45,703 bases of DNA from Sphingopyxis flava (GCF_900168005.1 NZ_FUYP01000028.1:1-45703), one strand, 5' to 3'. Counted from the first letter of the stretch, positions 8,259 through 16,791 are shown. Notes: a model not told the origin generated them from the letters alone. Made by a program: numbers and translations.

Positions 8259-8284
8259 GGAACGCCGTCACCCGCCTTTTCGTT
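8259..8284 (+). promoter_or_regulatory. EcfG-type general stress promoter
   Basis: GGAAC (8259-8263), 17 bases, CGTT (8281-8284) matches the known EcfG promoter consensus of alphaproteobacteria exactly. It points to the gene at 8353, with a leader of about 60 bases. Confidence 0.65.
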
Positions 8285-8352
8285 GCAGGCGGCTGTGCAA
8301 CACCGCTCCGGCTCACGCGTTGGACTGGCGAGGGGACTGAAGGAGCCAACTC

Positions 8353-8718
8353 ATGTCCGATACAGTTCCACGCGGCCCATTGGGTGATGCCCGACCCGAC
8401 ACGCCGCATGCCGATACGCGCGGCGATGGTCCGCAGCCACCCGAGAAGGTCGAGGACCGCGAGAATGTCGGCACGGTCCGGCCGGAAGACTATCCCAGGA
8501 ATGCACGCGACGCGGGCGACGTGACCGGCGCTTCCAATCGCGGCCGCCGACGCAGCCAAGCGAGCGGCGCGGTTAGCGGAAGCGGCGCCGGTGCAGGGGG
8601 CGGCGGTAACCCTGAAGACTTTGATTCCGATGCGCAGGGCGGCGGCGGGGGAAAAATGCTTCGTACGGATCACGGTCCAAAAGTCGGGGCAGATGCTCCC
8701 CAGGGCGGAAGCCGCTGA
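8353..8718 (+). CDS. disordered stress-associated hypothetical protein
   Basis: 121 residues, preceded by AAGGAG at good spacing. No fold is visible: the chain is rich in Gly, Asp, Pro, Arg and Ser, has a poly-Gly stretch near residues 80-85 and 95-99, and almost no hydrophobic residues. A perfect EcfG promoter (8259-8284) precedes it, so it is probably made in general stress or stationary phase. Small hydrophilic, Gly-rich proteins of this kind are known as desiccation or stress proteins in other bacteria; that role is a guess here. Confidence 0.6.
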   Translation: MSDTVPRGPLGDARPDTPHADTRGDGPQPPEKVEDRENVGTVRPEDYPRNARDAGDVTGASNRGRRRSQASGAVSGSGAGAGGGGNPEDFDSDAQGGGGGKMLRTDHGPKVGADAPQGGSR

Positions 8719-8790
8719 CTGGCGCCGTCGAAACCGGAGCCCGCTGCGCGCCGGACGGGGCGAGGCAAAGCTGTTTCCGCTCCAGCCTCG

Positions 8791-9555
8791 TCAGGCTTCA
8801 CGCTCTCGCCGGGGCTCCACGCGCATCAGCGATACGGCGGCGCGGCGGGGCTGGCTCAGCATATAATGGACCGCGACCGCAATATCTTCAGCGCGGAGCA
8901 TTCGTTCCTCTGCGATGAGCTTTTTCTGCGCTTCGGGAGGATAATCCGGATATTGAAAGTCGGCGCCCGTAAAGCCGGGTTCGATGAGGCCCACCTTGAT
9001 ATCCTGCTCTGCCAGTTCTTTCCGAAAAGCAGGAACGAAGCCCTCTATCCCCGCTTTCGCGGCAACATAAAGCGAGCTTCCTGGCGGGGTTGATACCGCC
9101 GACATCGAACCGATGAGGATGATGTCGCTACCCGCGTGCATCCGCCGGGCCGCTTCCTGTGCGCAGAGGAGATATGCGGTGAAATCGGTCGCGATCTGAT
9201 AGCGCGCCTCGCTTTCACCCGCGTCGGCGAGGGCGTCGGCAGGGATCGCTGCATTGATAACGGAGATGTCGATCTCCTTCAGGAACTCCGTCGCCGCCTC
9301 GAAGAACCGATCGACATCATCCGGAATCGAAAGATCAAGAGCGATGCCATCGCCTTCGCCGACTTCGGCAATGCGCTGCAGGGCGTCTTCAAGGTGCTCA
9401 GGGGTCCGGCCGCAGATAAAAACCTTGACGCCATAACTAGCTAGCAGCACCGCGATCGCCCGGCCGATGCCGGTCGTGCCGCCGGTGACAATCGCCGACC
9501 GGCCCTTAAGATCCGGCAGGAAGGTGTGAGCGTCATTTTCGTCGATCATAAGCAT
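8791..9555 (-). CDS. short-chain dehydrogenase/reductase
   Basis: 254 residues; a second in-frame ATG lies at 9549. The Rossmann signature TGGTTGIGRAI is at about residues 25-35, followed by a basic residue in ICGRT that suggests NADP(H) preference. The NNAG-type motif is replaced by VINAAIPA, the catalytic Ser is in ILIGSMSAV, and the YxxxK pair is in SLYVAAKAGIEGF. The length is normal for classical SDRs. The substrate cannot be predicted. It sits alone between two stress-type genes; an upstream GGAAC-N17-GGTC on its strand is too weak to call as an EcfG site. Confidence 0.85.
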   Translation of the reverse strand: MLMIDENDAHTFLPDLKGRSAIVTGGTTGIGRAIAVLLASYGVKVFICGRTPEHLEDALQRIAEVGEGDGIALDLSIPDDVDRFFEAATEFLKEIDISVINAAIPADALADAGESEARYQIATDFTAYLLCAQEAARRMHAGSDIILIGSMSAVSTPPGSSLYVAAKAGIEGFVPAFRKELAEQDIKVGLIEPGFTGADFQYPDYPPEAQKKLIAEERMLRAEDIAVAVHYMLSQPRRAAVSLMRVEPRREREA

Positions 9556-9836
9556 CTTTCTGAAGCGTGTCGTTCAGCACATCGACCCCTATCGAGGTCA
9601 CTGCGTTCCGAGACGCTCAGGCTCAGACCTGACTTATTTGAGATTTCACAACCTGGATCAATGCGGCGCTCTTTGCCGATCCCGACCAGGGGTTTGATGC
9701 TCCGCCGGCAAGCGCTTTCACGCTAGTGCGTGCACCCTATGAGTGGATTAAGTTCGCAGGACCATTAAATATCTCCTGTCCGGGAACTTCTCCATTCCCT
9801 TGGCGTCGGTGTCCTATCAAGCAAGGGAGACCGAAC

Positions 9837-10427
9837 ATGATCCATCCGCGCATGGCAGGGCTCGCCGCCGCCATTCTCCTCGCCGGCTGTAACAGCCCCG
9901 ATGCCACAACGCCGAAGGAGGCCGCCGACGGGACGATGCCCGGCGAGGTAAGCCCGCCCGTCGGCACGGCTGGCGCCGCGACCACCGACCCGCAGAACTT
10001 CGCCAACCGAATGGCCGCGAGCGACCAGTTTGAAATCGATTCGGCCAAGGTGGCGCAAGACAAGGCGAAATCGAAAGAGCTCCGCGATTTTGCAGCCAAG
10101 ATGATATCGGATCACACCGCATCGAGCGCAAAGCTGAAGACCGCTGCCGCCGCCGAGGGATTGACGCTTGCCGTCAATCCAACGTCGCAGCAGGGAGCCG
10201 ATCTTGCGGCCCTGCGCGCGGCGGGCGACAATTTCGATAGTCTTTATCTTGATCAGCAACGCAAGGCGCATGAGGCTGCATTGGCCGAGCTGCGTGGCTT
10301 TGCCCAGACAGGGACCCAGGGAGCGCTTCGCGACTTTGCAAGTTCCACCGCGCCCGTTGTCGACGGACACCTGAAGATGCTTCGTGAAATAAAGGTCCCG
10401 GCAGGGGGCTCAGGCGCAGCCCGGTGA
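9837..10427 (+). CDS. DUF4142 lipoprotein (ferritin-like)
   Basis: 196 residues, starting at the ATG at 9837 behind AAGGGAGA. It has a lipoprotein signal with lipobox LAGC at about residues 16-19, so it should be anchored in a membrane facing the periplasm. After an acidic, Pro/Thr-rich linker the DUF4142 domain follows: FANRMAASDQFEIDSAKVA, AKSKELRDFAAKMISDH and FDSLYLDQQRKAHEAAL. DUF4142 proteins form ferritin-like four-helix bundles and are widespread in stress and outer-surface contexts; no enzymatic activity is established. A GGAAC-N16-CGTC at 9783-9807 is one base shorter than the EcfG spacing and only suggestive. Confidence 0.85.
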   Translation: MIHPRMAGLAAAILLAGCNSPDATTPKEAADGTMPGEVSPPVGTAGAATTDPQNFANRMAASDQFEIDSAKVAQDKAKSKELRDFAAKMISDHTASSAKLKTAAAAEGLTLAVNPTSQQGADLAALRAAGDNFDSLYLDQQRKAHEAALAELRGFAQTGTQGALRDFASSTAPVVDGHLKMLREIKVPAGGSGAAR

Positions 10428-10586
10428 AGCAGGCTCCCTGCCGCGGGCGCTCTCAGCAAGGCCTGCAGGGCCGCTCTCGTGGTCCCCGTCCCGCCGCGCG
10501 ATGAGAAGAGCGGGCGGCCTAACATGGGTCAAGGACTTGCCGATCTTCGCGGTTCAGTCTGATGGTCAGGGAAAAGGTTCGTCTCC

Positions 10587-11399
10587 ATGCCGTTTCGTGA
10601 AATTCTCAACAGGCTGATGACGCCCGGCGAGCGGGTGCTATGGGAGGCATGTCTTGCGCGAAACGCCTGCGATTATCGCAAAGGCGAAGATATGGTGCGT
10701 GAGGGGGAGCATCCCCGCGTGCTTCATGTCGTCCTGTCTGGCTGGGTGCAGAAATATAAGGAGCTTCCCGATGGGCGCCGCCAGATTCTCGCCATCTACA
10801 TGCCAGGGCAGCTTTGCGATCTGGATTTATTTACCGTCGCGCGCTCCGACCATTCGCTCGCGGCGGTGCGCGCCGCGAGCGTGGCGGAAATATCGCGTCC
10901 CGACGCCTGCGCGCTACTGCGCCGCTGCCCCAATATCACACAGATATTCTGCTGGAGCGAACTTGTGGCGGCGGCTGTGCAGCGCGAATGGATGATTAGC
11001 CTCGGGCAGCGACATGCGCTGGAGCGGGTCGCGCATCTGCTCTGCGAGATCTACGTGCGTCAGCGTGGAGCGCCCAATCCCGATGATGGCGAGTGCGATT
11101 TCTTTCTTACCCAATGGCAGATTGCCGAAGCAACCGGGCTCACTCAGGTACATGTTAACCGCACCGTACAGGAGCTTCGGCGGCGATGCGGGGTTGAACT
11201 TGGCCGATTGCGCTTGCGCGTTCCCGATTTTGCCGGGCTCAGCACAATTGCTGCCTTCAATCCCAATTATCTCCATTTCGGCGAGGCCGGTGCCGGGGTC
11301 GACCGTGTCGCGCCGCTGTTTGAGACCGCGGATGTGCCGGTCTTTGCAGGCTTTCCCACCGACGGCGACCGCGCGGCTCCGCTTGGACTTCTGTCCTGA
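10587..11399 (+). CDS. Crp/Fnr family transcription regulator
   Basis: 270 residues. A beta-roll sensor domain (MVREGEHPRVLHVVLSGWVQKYKE cut short of a recognisable phosphate loop) is followed by the dimer helix and a winged HTH with LTQWQIAEATGLTQVHVNRTVQEL. It has extra C-terminal residues (about 235-270) beyond the usual end of the fold, possibly a tail of low information. No FNR-type Cys cluster. It stands 160 bases behind the DUF4142 gene and points toward the Lrp gene, with which it converges. Which genes it controls cannot be read from the window. Confidence 0.82.
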   Translation: MPFREILNRLMTPGERVLWEACLARNACDYRKGEDMVREGEHPRVLHVVLSGWVQKYKELPDGRRQILAIYMPGQLCDLDLFTVARSDHSLAAVRAASVAEISRPDACALLRRCPNITQIFCWSELVAAAVQREWMISLGQRHALERVAHLLCEIYVRQRGAPNPDDGECDFFLTQWQIAEATGLTQVHVNRTVQELRRRCGVELGRLRLRVPDFAGLSTIAAFNPNYLHFGEAGAGVDRVAPLFETADVPVFAGFPTDGDRAAPLGLLS

Positions 11400-11460
11400 T
11401 CGCCAACTTTTTTTCGTTATCGCGGGGGATACAGGCACATATGCAAATGGCGGTGCGCCT

Positions 11461-11934
11461 CTAGCGCGTGAGCTGCGCGCTCGTCTGCGCCCATTCGGCG
11501 AGGGGGCCTTGCCGCTTGATAGATTTGAGACATACGACCGACGCCAGACGGTGAACGCCCGGAAGCTTCGAAAGATCGTGCCGCAGCAGTTCATCAAGAT
11601 GGTGCACGGATCGCGCATAAACCTTGAGCATATAGTCGCTGTCGCCCGCTGTTGTGTGGCACTCGACGACCGCAGGATGCGCGAGGACTGCGGTCTCGAA
11701 CTCAAGATGTGCATCGAGATTTATCCGCACCTCGACGAAGCTTTGGACTTCGAGCCCGAGCGCGAAAGGGTCGAGCGACGCGGCATAGCCGGCAATAACC
11801 CCCAGCTTCTCAAGATTGCGTACCCGCGACCAGCAGGGGGATTTGGAGAGACCCACCTTTTCGCCAAGGTCGGCGAAGGATGCTCGCCCGTCTTCTTCGA
11901 GCGCGGCAATGATTTTCCAGTCCAGCCTGTCCAT
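11461..11934 (-). CDS. Lrp/AsnC family transcription regulator
   Basis: 157 residues from the ATG at 11934, the normal family length; an upstream in-frame start at 12000 would add 22 residues. The N-terminal HTH begins MDRLDWKIIAALEEDGRAS and continues with ADLGEKVGLSKSPCWSRVRNLE. The C-terminal RAM ligand domain carries VECHTTAGDSDYMLKV, where Lrp-type proteins bind amino acids. It is divergent from the tryptophan/kynurenine operon, and Lrp/AsnC proteins often control such neighbouring amino-acid catabolic genes (KynR in Pseudomonas is an Lrp-type activator that responds to kynurenine). It is therefore the likely sensor of tryptophan or a kynurenine for this operon. Confidence 0.88.
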   Translation of the reverse strand: MDRLDWKIIAALEEDGRASFADLGEKVGLSKSPCWSRVRNLEKLGVIAGYAASLDPFALGLEVQSFVEVRINLDAHLEFETAVLAHPAVVECHTTAGDSDYMLKVYARSVHHLDELLRHDLSKLPGVHRLASVVCLKSIKRQGPLAEWAQTSAQLTR

Positions 11935-12016
11935 TTCCTTGCCACCAGTCTGTTCTGCCGTACCCTCGATGGCGCCTTCATTTCTGGTCGAATGCCGCAT
12001 CTGCGAAGAACAATAG

Positions 12017-12039
12017 CTTCAATGCATCTCCATTTGAAG
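12017..12039. promoter_or_regulatory. candidate Lrp-type operator
   Basis: Inverted repeat CTTCAA-N11-TTGAAG in the 196-base divergent region between the Lrp gene and the hydroxylase gene, with a further CTTCAATTG at 12070. Lrp/AsnC proteins bind imperfect palindromes of this size. The position upstream of the operon fits an operator; no footprint evidence. Confidence 0.35.
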
Positions 12040-12130
12040 AACGATTAACGCTGTCGCGCCTCGAGGGGCCTTCAATTGCGGACAATGTTTTTCGCAGCCT
12101 GCCCTATCGTTTTGCTGTTGGGAGAGAGAG

Positions 12131-13018
12131 GTGCCGGCAAGCCACATCTATGATGCGCCGCCCGAAGGGGCGGCTGCCGACTGGACGATCGACCAGGACT
12201 GGGCGTCCTTCACATTCAAGCAGCATGAAACGTGGCGGACGCTTTTTCATCAGCAAAGCGCCGCGCTCGCGCGCTACGCGTGCCGTGATTTCCTGAAGGG
12301 TTTAAAGCTGCTTGGGCACATCGCGCGGGGAATACCCGATTTTGCCGACCTCAACCGCCGTCTTGGGCCTGCAACCGGATGGGAGGTCGTCGCGGTGCCC
12401 GGCTGGATCCCGAACCGGCCATTTTTCGAGCATCTTGCGAACCGGCGCTTTCCTGCCGCCAATTTCCTCAGGCCTCCCGAGCGGATCGGCTATAGCGAAG
12501 AGCCCGATATGTTCCACGACATATTCGGCCATGTCCCCATGCTCATCAATCCTGCGTTTTCGCAGTTTCTCGTCGCCTATGGCGAGGCGGGACTGCGCGC
12601 AGAAAAGCTGGGCGCTGCCGATTTTCTCGGGCGGCTCTGGCTTTATACGACCGAGTTCGGGCTGGTGGTTGAAGAGGGCGAGCTGCGCGCGTTCGGAGGC
12701 GGGCTCTTGTCAAGTTATGCCGAGTGCGTGGCCGCGCTGACCTCGCCCGCGCCGCGCCGCGTCTGGCTCGATATCGAGCGCGTGATGCGGACCCAATATC
12801 ATTTCGACCGATTCCAGCACATCTATTTCGTGGTCGAAGGGTTCGTTCACTTGCTCCGCGCAACCGAGGAGGCGGATTTCGCGGGCATTTACAGAAATAT
12901 CTCGGGCGAACCCGCGCTTCAGCCCGAAGATGGCTTTCGCGGTGACCGGGTCTATGATGGTCCTCTCCAGCCGGTCCGGCGGGGACCGGCCTTCATGAAA
13001 CGGAAGCCGCGGCGATGA
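12131..13018 (+). CDS. pterin-dependent aromatic amino acid hydroxylase, probable tryptophan hydroxylase
   Basis: 295 residues, GTG start behind GGAGAGAG; the frame has no earlier or better ATG. This is the bacterial single-domain form of the phenylalanine/tyrosine/tryptophan hydroxylases. The iron site is complete: His129 and His134 in EPDMFHDIFGHVP and Glu175 in LWLYTTEFG. Bacterial phenylalanine hydroxylases have Trp four residues before the iron-binding Glu (YWYTVEFG type), as does human PAH (Trp326). Animal tryptophan hydroxylases have Phe there. Here it is Leu171, which opens the pocket. Together with the operon, this suggests L-tryptophan to 5-hydroxytryptophan using tetrahydropterin and O2. 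No pterin recycling enzyme is in the window. Its stop overlaps the dioxygenase start (ATGA). Phenylalanine as substrate remains possible. Confidence 0.85.
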   Translation: MPASHIYDAPPEGAAADWTIDQDWASFTFKQHETWRTLFHQQSAALARYACRDFLKGLKLLGHIARGIPDFADLNRRLGPATGWEVVAVPGWIPNRPFFEHLANRRFPAANFLRPPERIGYSEEPDMFHDIFGHVPMLINPAFSQFLVAYGEAGLRAEKLGAADFLGRLWLYTTEFGLVVEEGELRAFGGGLLSSYAECVAALTSPAPRRVWLDIERVMRTQYHFDRFQHIYFVVEGFVHLLRATEEADFAGIYRNISGEPALQPEDGFRGDRVYDGPLQPVRRGPAFMKRKPRR

Positions 13019-13920
13019 TCAGGCAGACAAAGGACGGCCATACCGACGTCTTCGAGACCGAGATCGATGGCGAGACCATCGAGTGGGACAATGGTCTCAC
13101 CTACGCGCGTCACATTCAAACCGAGCAACTTCTCTCGGCGCAGGTGCCCGTGTCGGACAAGCCTGATGAAATGCTCTTCATTATCATGCATCAGACGATG
13201 GAGCTGTGGATCAAGCTGGTGCTCCACGAGGTCCAGCTGGTCGCGGACGCGATCCGCGCCGACGAACTGCCGCGGGCAGGCAAGGGGCTCGACCGCATCG
13301 CAACGATCCAGCGCCACATGATCCACAGCTGGGAAGTGCTCGCGACGCTGACCCCGCATGACTTCCTTACTTTTCGCGGCTTCCTGCGCCGCGCCTCGGG
13401 GTTCCAGTCGCGGCAATATCGCGAGCTTGAATATCGCCTCGGCAACAAGCGCGGCGAGATGATGGTCGTGCACAAGGATGACGCAGGTGCGATGGAGCGG
13501 CTGCGCGCGGCCCTCGAAGCGCCCTCGCTCTATGATGAGCTTCTCCGGCTGCTCGCGCGGCGCGGCTTTGCTATTCCCCCGAGCCATCTGGAGCGCGACT
13601 GGACGCAGCCTTATGAACCTTCGGAGGCGGTGGAGAAGGCGTGGCGCGCGATTTATACCGACGTCGAGCGCTATTGGGATCTCTACACGTTCGCGGAGAA
13701 GATCACTGCGCTCGAATATTATTTCCAGGAATGGCGCTTCAAGCACATGAAGACCGTGGCAAGGGTCATCGGTCACAAACCCGGCACGGGCGGCTCGTCG
13801 GGAGTCAATTATCTGGTCAAAGCGCTCAGCCTCAGCTTCTTTCCCGAACTCTGGTCGATGCGCACCGAGCTGATCGCGCCGCGCGAAGGCGGAGACTATG
13901 CGACGGAATGTCCCGCATGA
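13015..13920 (+). CDS. kynA: tryptophan 2,3-dioxygenase
   Basis: 301 residues. Heme enzyme that opens the indole ring of tryptophan to N-formylkynurenine. The distal-site signature FIIMHQTMELWIKLVLHE gives His59 (the equivalent of His55 in the Xanthomonas enzyme). The proximal heme ligand is His244 in EWRFKHMKTVARVIG, followed by the GTGGSSG loop that orders over substrate. The sequence is canonical and slightly longer than usual at the C-terminus. It is coupled on both sides by four-base ATGA overlaps. In the proposed pathway it would act on 5-hydroxytryptophan to give N-formyl-5-hydroxykynurenine. Whether it prefers tryptophan or the hydroxylated form cannot be read from sequence. Confidence 0.93.
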   Translation: MIRQTKDGHTDVFETEIDGETIEWDNGLTYARHIQTEQLLSAQVPVSDKPDEMLFIIMHQTMELWIKLVLHEVQLVADAIRADELPRAGKGLDRIATIQRHMIHSWEVLATLTPHDFLTFRGFLRRASGFQSRQYRELEYRLGNKRGEMMVVHKDDAGAMERLRAALEAPSLYDELLRLLARRGFAIPPSHLERDWTQPYEPSEAVEKAWRAIYTDVERYWDLYTFAEKITALEYYFQEWRFKHMKTVARVIGHKPGTGGSSGVNYLVKALSLSFFPELWSMRTELIAPREGGDYATECPA

Positions 13921-14546
13921 GCAGGCTGTGGGACATTTCGCAGCCGCTTCACCCTGACCTGCCCGTGTGGCCTGGCGAGCCGCCCTTTGCGATCACGCGC
14001 CATGCGGTGATCGGCGAGGGCTGTCCGGTCAATGTGGGCGCGATCTCGACGCCGCTCCACGCCGGAACACATGGCGATGCGCCGTTCCACTATGCCAATG
14101 ACGGCGCGTCGTCGGCCGAGTGCGACCTTGAACCCTATATCGGTCCGTGCGTGCTTCTCGACGTGCGTCACGCACAAGGCCGGGTCGAGGTCGGCGATGT
14201 CGACTGGGACGCGCTTCACGGCGCAACCCGCGTGTTGCTGCGCACCTACGAGCATTTCCCCCACGAGGCGTGGGATAGCGATTTCACCGCGGTCGCCAGC
14301 GAGGTGATCACGCGGCTGGGGGCATTGGGAGTGCGATTGATTGGCACCGATGCCGCCTCGCTCGATCCTGAACAGTCGAAGACGCTCGACGCGCATCGCG
14401 CGGTCAAGGCGGCCGACATGCGCATATTGGAGGGCCTTGTTCTCGATGACGTGCCCCCCGGACGTTACGAGCTCATCGCGTTGCCGCTCCGCATCGTGGG
14501 CGCTGACGCGAGCCCGGTGCGTGCAGTTCTGAAAGACGCTGCATGA
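13917..14546 (+). CDS. kynB: kynurenine formamidase (KynB type)
   Basis: 209 residues from the ATG at 13917, which overlaps the dioxygenase stop; an ATG at 13908 in the same frame would add three residues. This is the bacterial metal-dependent cyclase-like formamidase. The start RLWDISQPLHPDLPVWPGE and the metal motif HAGTHGDAPFH (His48, His52, Asp54, His58) are family hallmarks, and IGTDAASLDPEQSK matches the substrate-side loop. It removes the formyl group from N-formylkynurenine, or from the 5-hydroxy form in the proposed pathway. Length and motifs are normal. Confidence 0.92.
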   Translation: MSRLWDISQPLHPDLPVWPGEPPFAITRHAVIGEGCPVNVGAISTPLHAGTHGDAPFHYANDGASSAECDLEPYIGPCVLLDVRHAQGRVEVGDVDWDALHGATRVLLRTYEHFPHEAWDSDFTAVASEVITRLGALGVRLIGTDAASLDPEQSKTLDAHRAVKAADMRILEGLVLDDVPPGRYELIALPLRIVGADASPVRAVLKDAA

Positions 14547-15781
14547 CCGATGCCCTTCTGGCCGACGTTGCAAAGCTTGATGCGGCCGATCCGCTCGCCG
14601 GATTTCGCGACCGCTTTCATCTGCGCGACGGGCTCATCTATCTCGACGGTAATTCGCTCGGCGCCCTGCCCAGGTCGACCGCGCGCCGGCTCGCCCGCGT
14701 CGTGACAGAGGAATGGGGGGAGGGTCTGATCATGTCGTGGCTCGGCGCGGACTGGTCGAGGGCGCCGCAGCGGATCGGCGACAAGATCGCCCGCCTGCTC
14801 GGAGCGGCGCGAGGCGAGATCATCGCGACCGACTCGACGTCGGTGAATATCTTCAAGGCGCTGACCGCGGCGCTGTCGCTGCGGCCAGGGCGTAGCAAGC
14901 TGCTCTCCGAGGCAGGCAATTTTCCCACCGACCTTTATATGATGCAAGGCGTCGAGGCCTTTTTGGGCGGACGCGTGAGGGCAGTGGCGGCCGAGCCCGA
15001 CGCCGTGCTCGAGGCGCTCGATCATGATGTGGCGGCGCTGCTCCTCACCCAGGTTCACTACAAGTCGGGACGCATCCGCGACATGGCAGACGTGACGCGT
15101 AAGGCCCACGCTGCCGGCGCGCTCGTCATCTGGGATTTAAGCCACAGCGCCGGGGCGATCCCTGTCGATCTCAATGGCGCCCACGCCGATTTCGCAATCG
15201 GCTGCGGCTACAAGTTTCTTAATGGCGGACCCGGCGCACCCGCCTATTTGTTTGCCGCGGCGAGGCATCAGACGGCGACACCCGTGCTTTCGGGCTGGTT
15301 CGGCCATGCACGGCCGTTTGCCTTCGAGGAGGTTTACGAGCCCGCGCGCGGCATAGAGCGATTCCTCTGCGGCACGCCGCCGGTGCTGGGGCTCGCTGCG
15401 CTCGAGGCGGGGGTCGAGCTGATGCTTGAGGCCGATATGGCTGAGCTGCGCCGAAAGTCCCTGGCGCTCGGGGACCTCTTTATGGAGCGCATGGAACCGC
15501 TCTGCGCTCGCTACGGCTTTACGCTGGTAAGCGAGCGCGAACCGGCGCTGCGCGGCAGTCAGGTCGCCTATGCCCACCCCAAGGGCTACCAGATCGTCCA
15601 GGCGCTCAAGGCGTGCGACGTCATTGCGGACTTTCGCGCGCCCGACGTGCTGCGCTTCGGGCTGACGCCGCTGTACCTGCGCTACCGCGACATCGTCGAG
15701 ACGGTCGAGCGGCTCGAAAAGGTCTGCGCGACCAAGGCCTGGGCCAGGGGCGAATATCAAGTGCGCGCGGCGGTGACATGA
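14543..15781 (+). CDS. kynU: kynureninase
   Basis: 412 residues. PLP enzyme that splits kynurenine into anthranilate and alanine. LIYLDGNSLGALP is the N-terminal signature; the PLP lysine is Lys224 in GCGYKFLNGGPG, and WDLSHSAGAIPVDL carries the Asp that contacts the pyridine nitrogen. Length is normal. It overlaps both neighbours by ATGA. In the proposed route it would act on 5-hydroxykynurenine and give 5-hydroxyanthranilate. No anthranilate 1,2-dioxygenase or 3-hydroxyanthranilate dioxygenase follows it, which separates this operon from the usual kynurenine clusters. Confidence 0.93.
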   Translation: MTDALLADVAKLDAADPLAGFRDRFHLRDGLIYLDGNSLGALPRSTARRLARVVTEEWGEGLIMSWLGADWSRAPQRIGDKIARLLGAARGEIIATDSTSVNIFKALTAALSLRPGRSKLLSEAGNFPTDLYMMQGVEAFLGGRVRAVAAEPDAVLEALDHDVAALLLTQVHYKSGRIRDMADVTRKAHAAGALVIWDLSHSAGAIPVDLNGAHADFAIGCGYKFLNGGPGAPAYLFAAARHQTATPVLSGWFGHARPFAFEEVYEPARGIERFLCGTPPVLGLAALEAGVELMLEADMAELRRKSLALGDLFMERMEPLCARYGFTLVSEREPALRGSQVAYAHPKGYQIVQALKACDVIADFRAPDVLRFGLTPLYLRYRDIVETVERLEKVCATKAWARGEYQVRAAVT

Positions 15782-16791
15782 GCGAGCCCTCCACGCCTTT
15801 TCTGCCCAAGTCGAGAGTGGCGGCCGTGCAGGCGGCGCCGGTTTTCCTCGATCCGGCCGCGACAGTCGACAAGGCCTGCTCGCTGATCGCAGAGGCAGCC
15901 GGGCGCGGCGCGAGGCTTGTCGCCTTTCCTGAGGTGTTCGTCGCCGGCTATCCCTATTGGAACTGGCTGATGACGCCGATCGAGGGAGCCGAATGGCACC
16001 AACGCCTCTACCGCTCCGCCGTTCTCGCAGAAGGGCCCGAGGTCGCGGCGCTGTGCGCGGCGGCGCGCGATCATGATTGCACGGTGGTGATCGGGGTGAA
16101 CGAGCGCGATCCCTTCAGCGTCGGCACCATCTACAATACGAACCTTGTCATTGGCGCCGATGGCAGCCTGCTTGGACGCCACCGAAAGCTCGTTCCCACC
16201 TGGGCCGAGAAACTGAGCTGGGCGGGCGGCGATGGCAGCTCGATCCGCGTTTACGAAACGCCCGTCGGCCGGCTCGGGACGCTGGCCTGCGGCGAGAACA
16301 CCAATACGCTGGCACGCTTTGCGCTGTTGTCGCAGGGCGAGCTCGTGCATGTCGCCAATTACATCGCACTTCCTGTGGCACCTGCTTCCTATGACATGGC
16401 CGAGGCGATCCGCATCCGCGCGATCGCGCACAGTTTCGAGGGCAAGATCTTCACCATCACGGCCTGTTCGGCGGTGAGCGAGGAAATCATCGCGGCAATG
16501 TCGGAGGGGCGACCCGGCAACCGCGAACTGCTTTCGCGCCCCAACAGCGCCTTTTCGGGCATTATCGACCCGCACGGCCAGGTGATGGGCGAGGCACTGA
16601 TTGATGATGAAGGCATCGTCTATGCCGACATCGACCTTGGCGAGTGTGTCAGGCCCAAGCTGATGCACGACATCATCGGCGGCTATAATCGCTTCGACAT
16701 CTTCAACCTGACGGTCGACCGCACGCCGCGCGCATCGGCATATTTTATCGATGAAGTCCAATCTCCAGGTTCCAGTGAGGAGGCGCCGTGA
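15778..16791 (+). CDS. nitrilase-superfamily C-N hydrolase, proposed amidase
   Basis: 337 residues from the ATG at 15778 that overlaps the kynureninase stop. The catalytic set is complete: Glu52 (AFPEVFVAGYPYWNW), Lys137 (GRHRKLVPTWAEK, with Glu144) and Cys171 (LACGENTNTLARFAL). The CGEN-type Cys motif is found in branch 1, which holds true nitrilases, but superfamily members also hydrolyse amides by the same chemistry. Placement next to the ring-cleavage gene suggests the substrate is the amide formed when the amino-bearing carbon of 5-hydroxyanthranilate is oxidised, giving maleylpyruvate and ammonia. That assignment is inference; a nitrilase acting on indole-type nitriles is the alternative. 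Confidence 0.85.
   Translation: MSEPSTPFLPKSRVAAVQAAPVFLDPAATVDKACSLIAEAAGRGARLVAFPEVFVAGYPYWNWLMTPIEGAEWHQRLYRSAVLAEGPEVAALCAAARDHDCTVVIGVNERDPFSVGTIYNTNLVIGADGSLLGRHRKLVPTWAEKLSWAGGDGSSIRVYETPVGRLGTLACGENTNTLARFALLSQGELVHVANYIALPVAPASYDMAEAIRIRAIAHSFEGKIFTITACSAVSEEIIAAMSEGRPGNRELLSRPNSAFSGIIDPHGQVMGEALIDDEGIVYADIDLGECVRPKLMHDIIGGYNRFDIFNLTVDRTPRASAYFIDEVQSPGSSEEAP

Noticed and set aside
9589..9609. GGAAC-N17-GGTC on the minus strand before the SDR gene
   Set aside because: The -10 half has two mismatches to CGTT.
9783..9807. GGAAC-N16-CGTC before the DUF4142 gene as an EcfG promoter
   Set aside because: Spacing one base short and -10 not exact; mentioned as suggestive only. A similar site before the DoxX gene (24556-24580) was rejected for the same reason.
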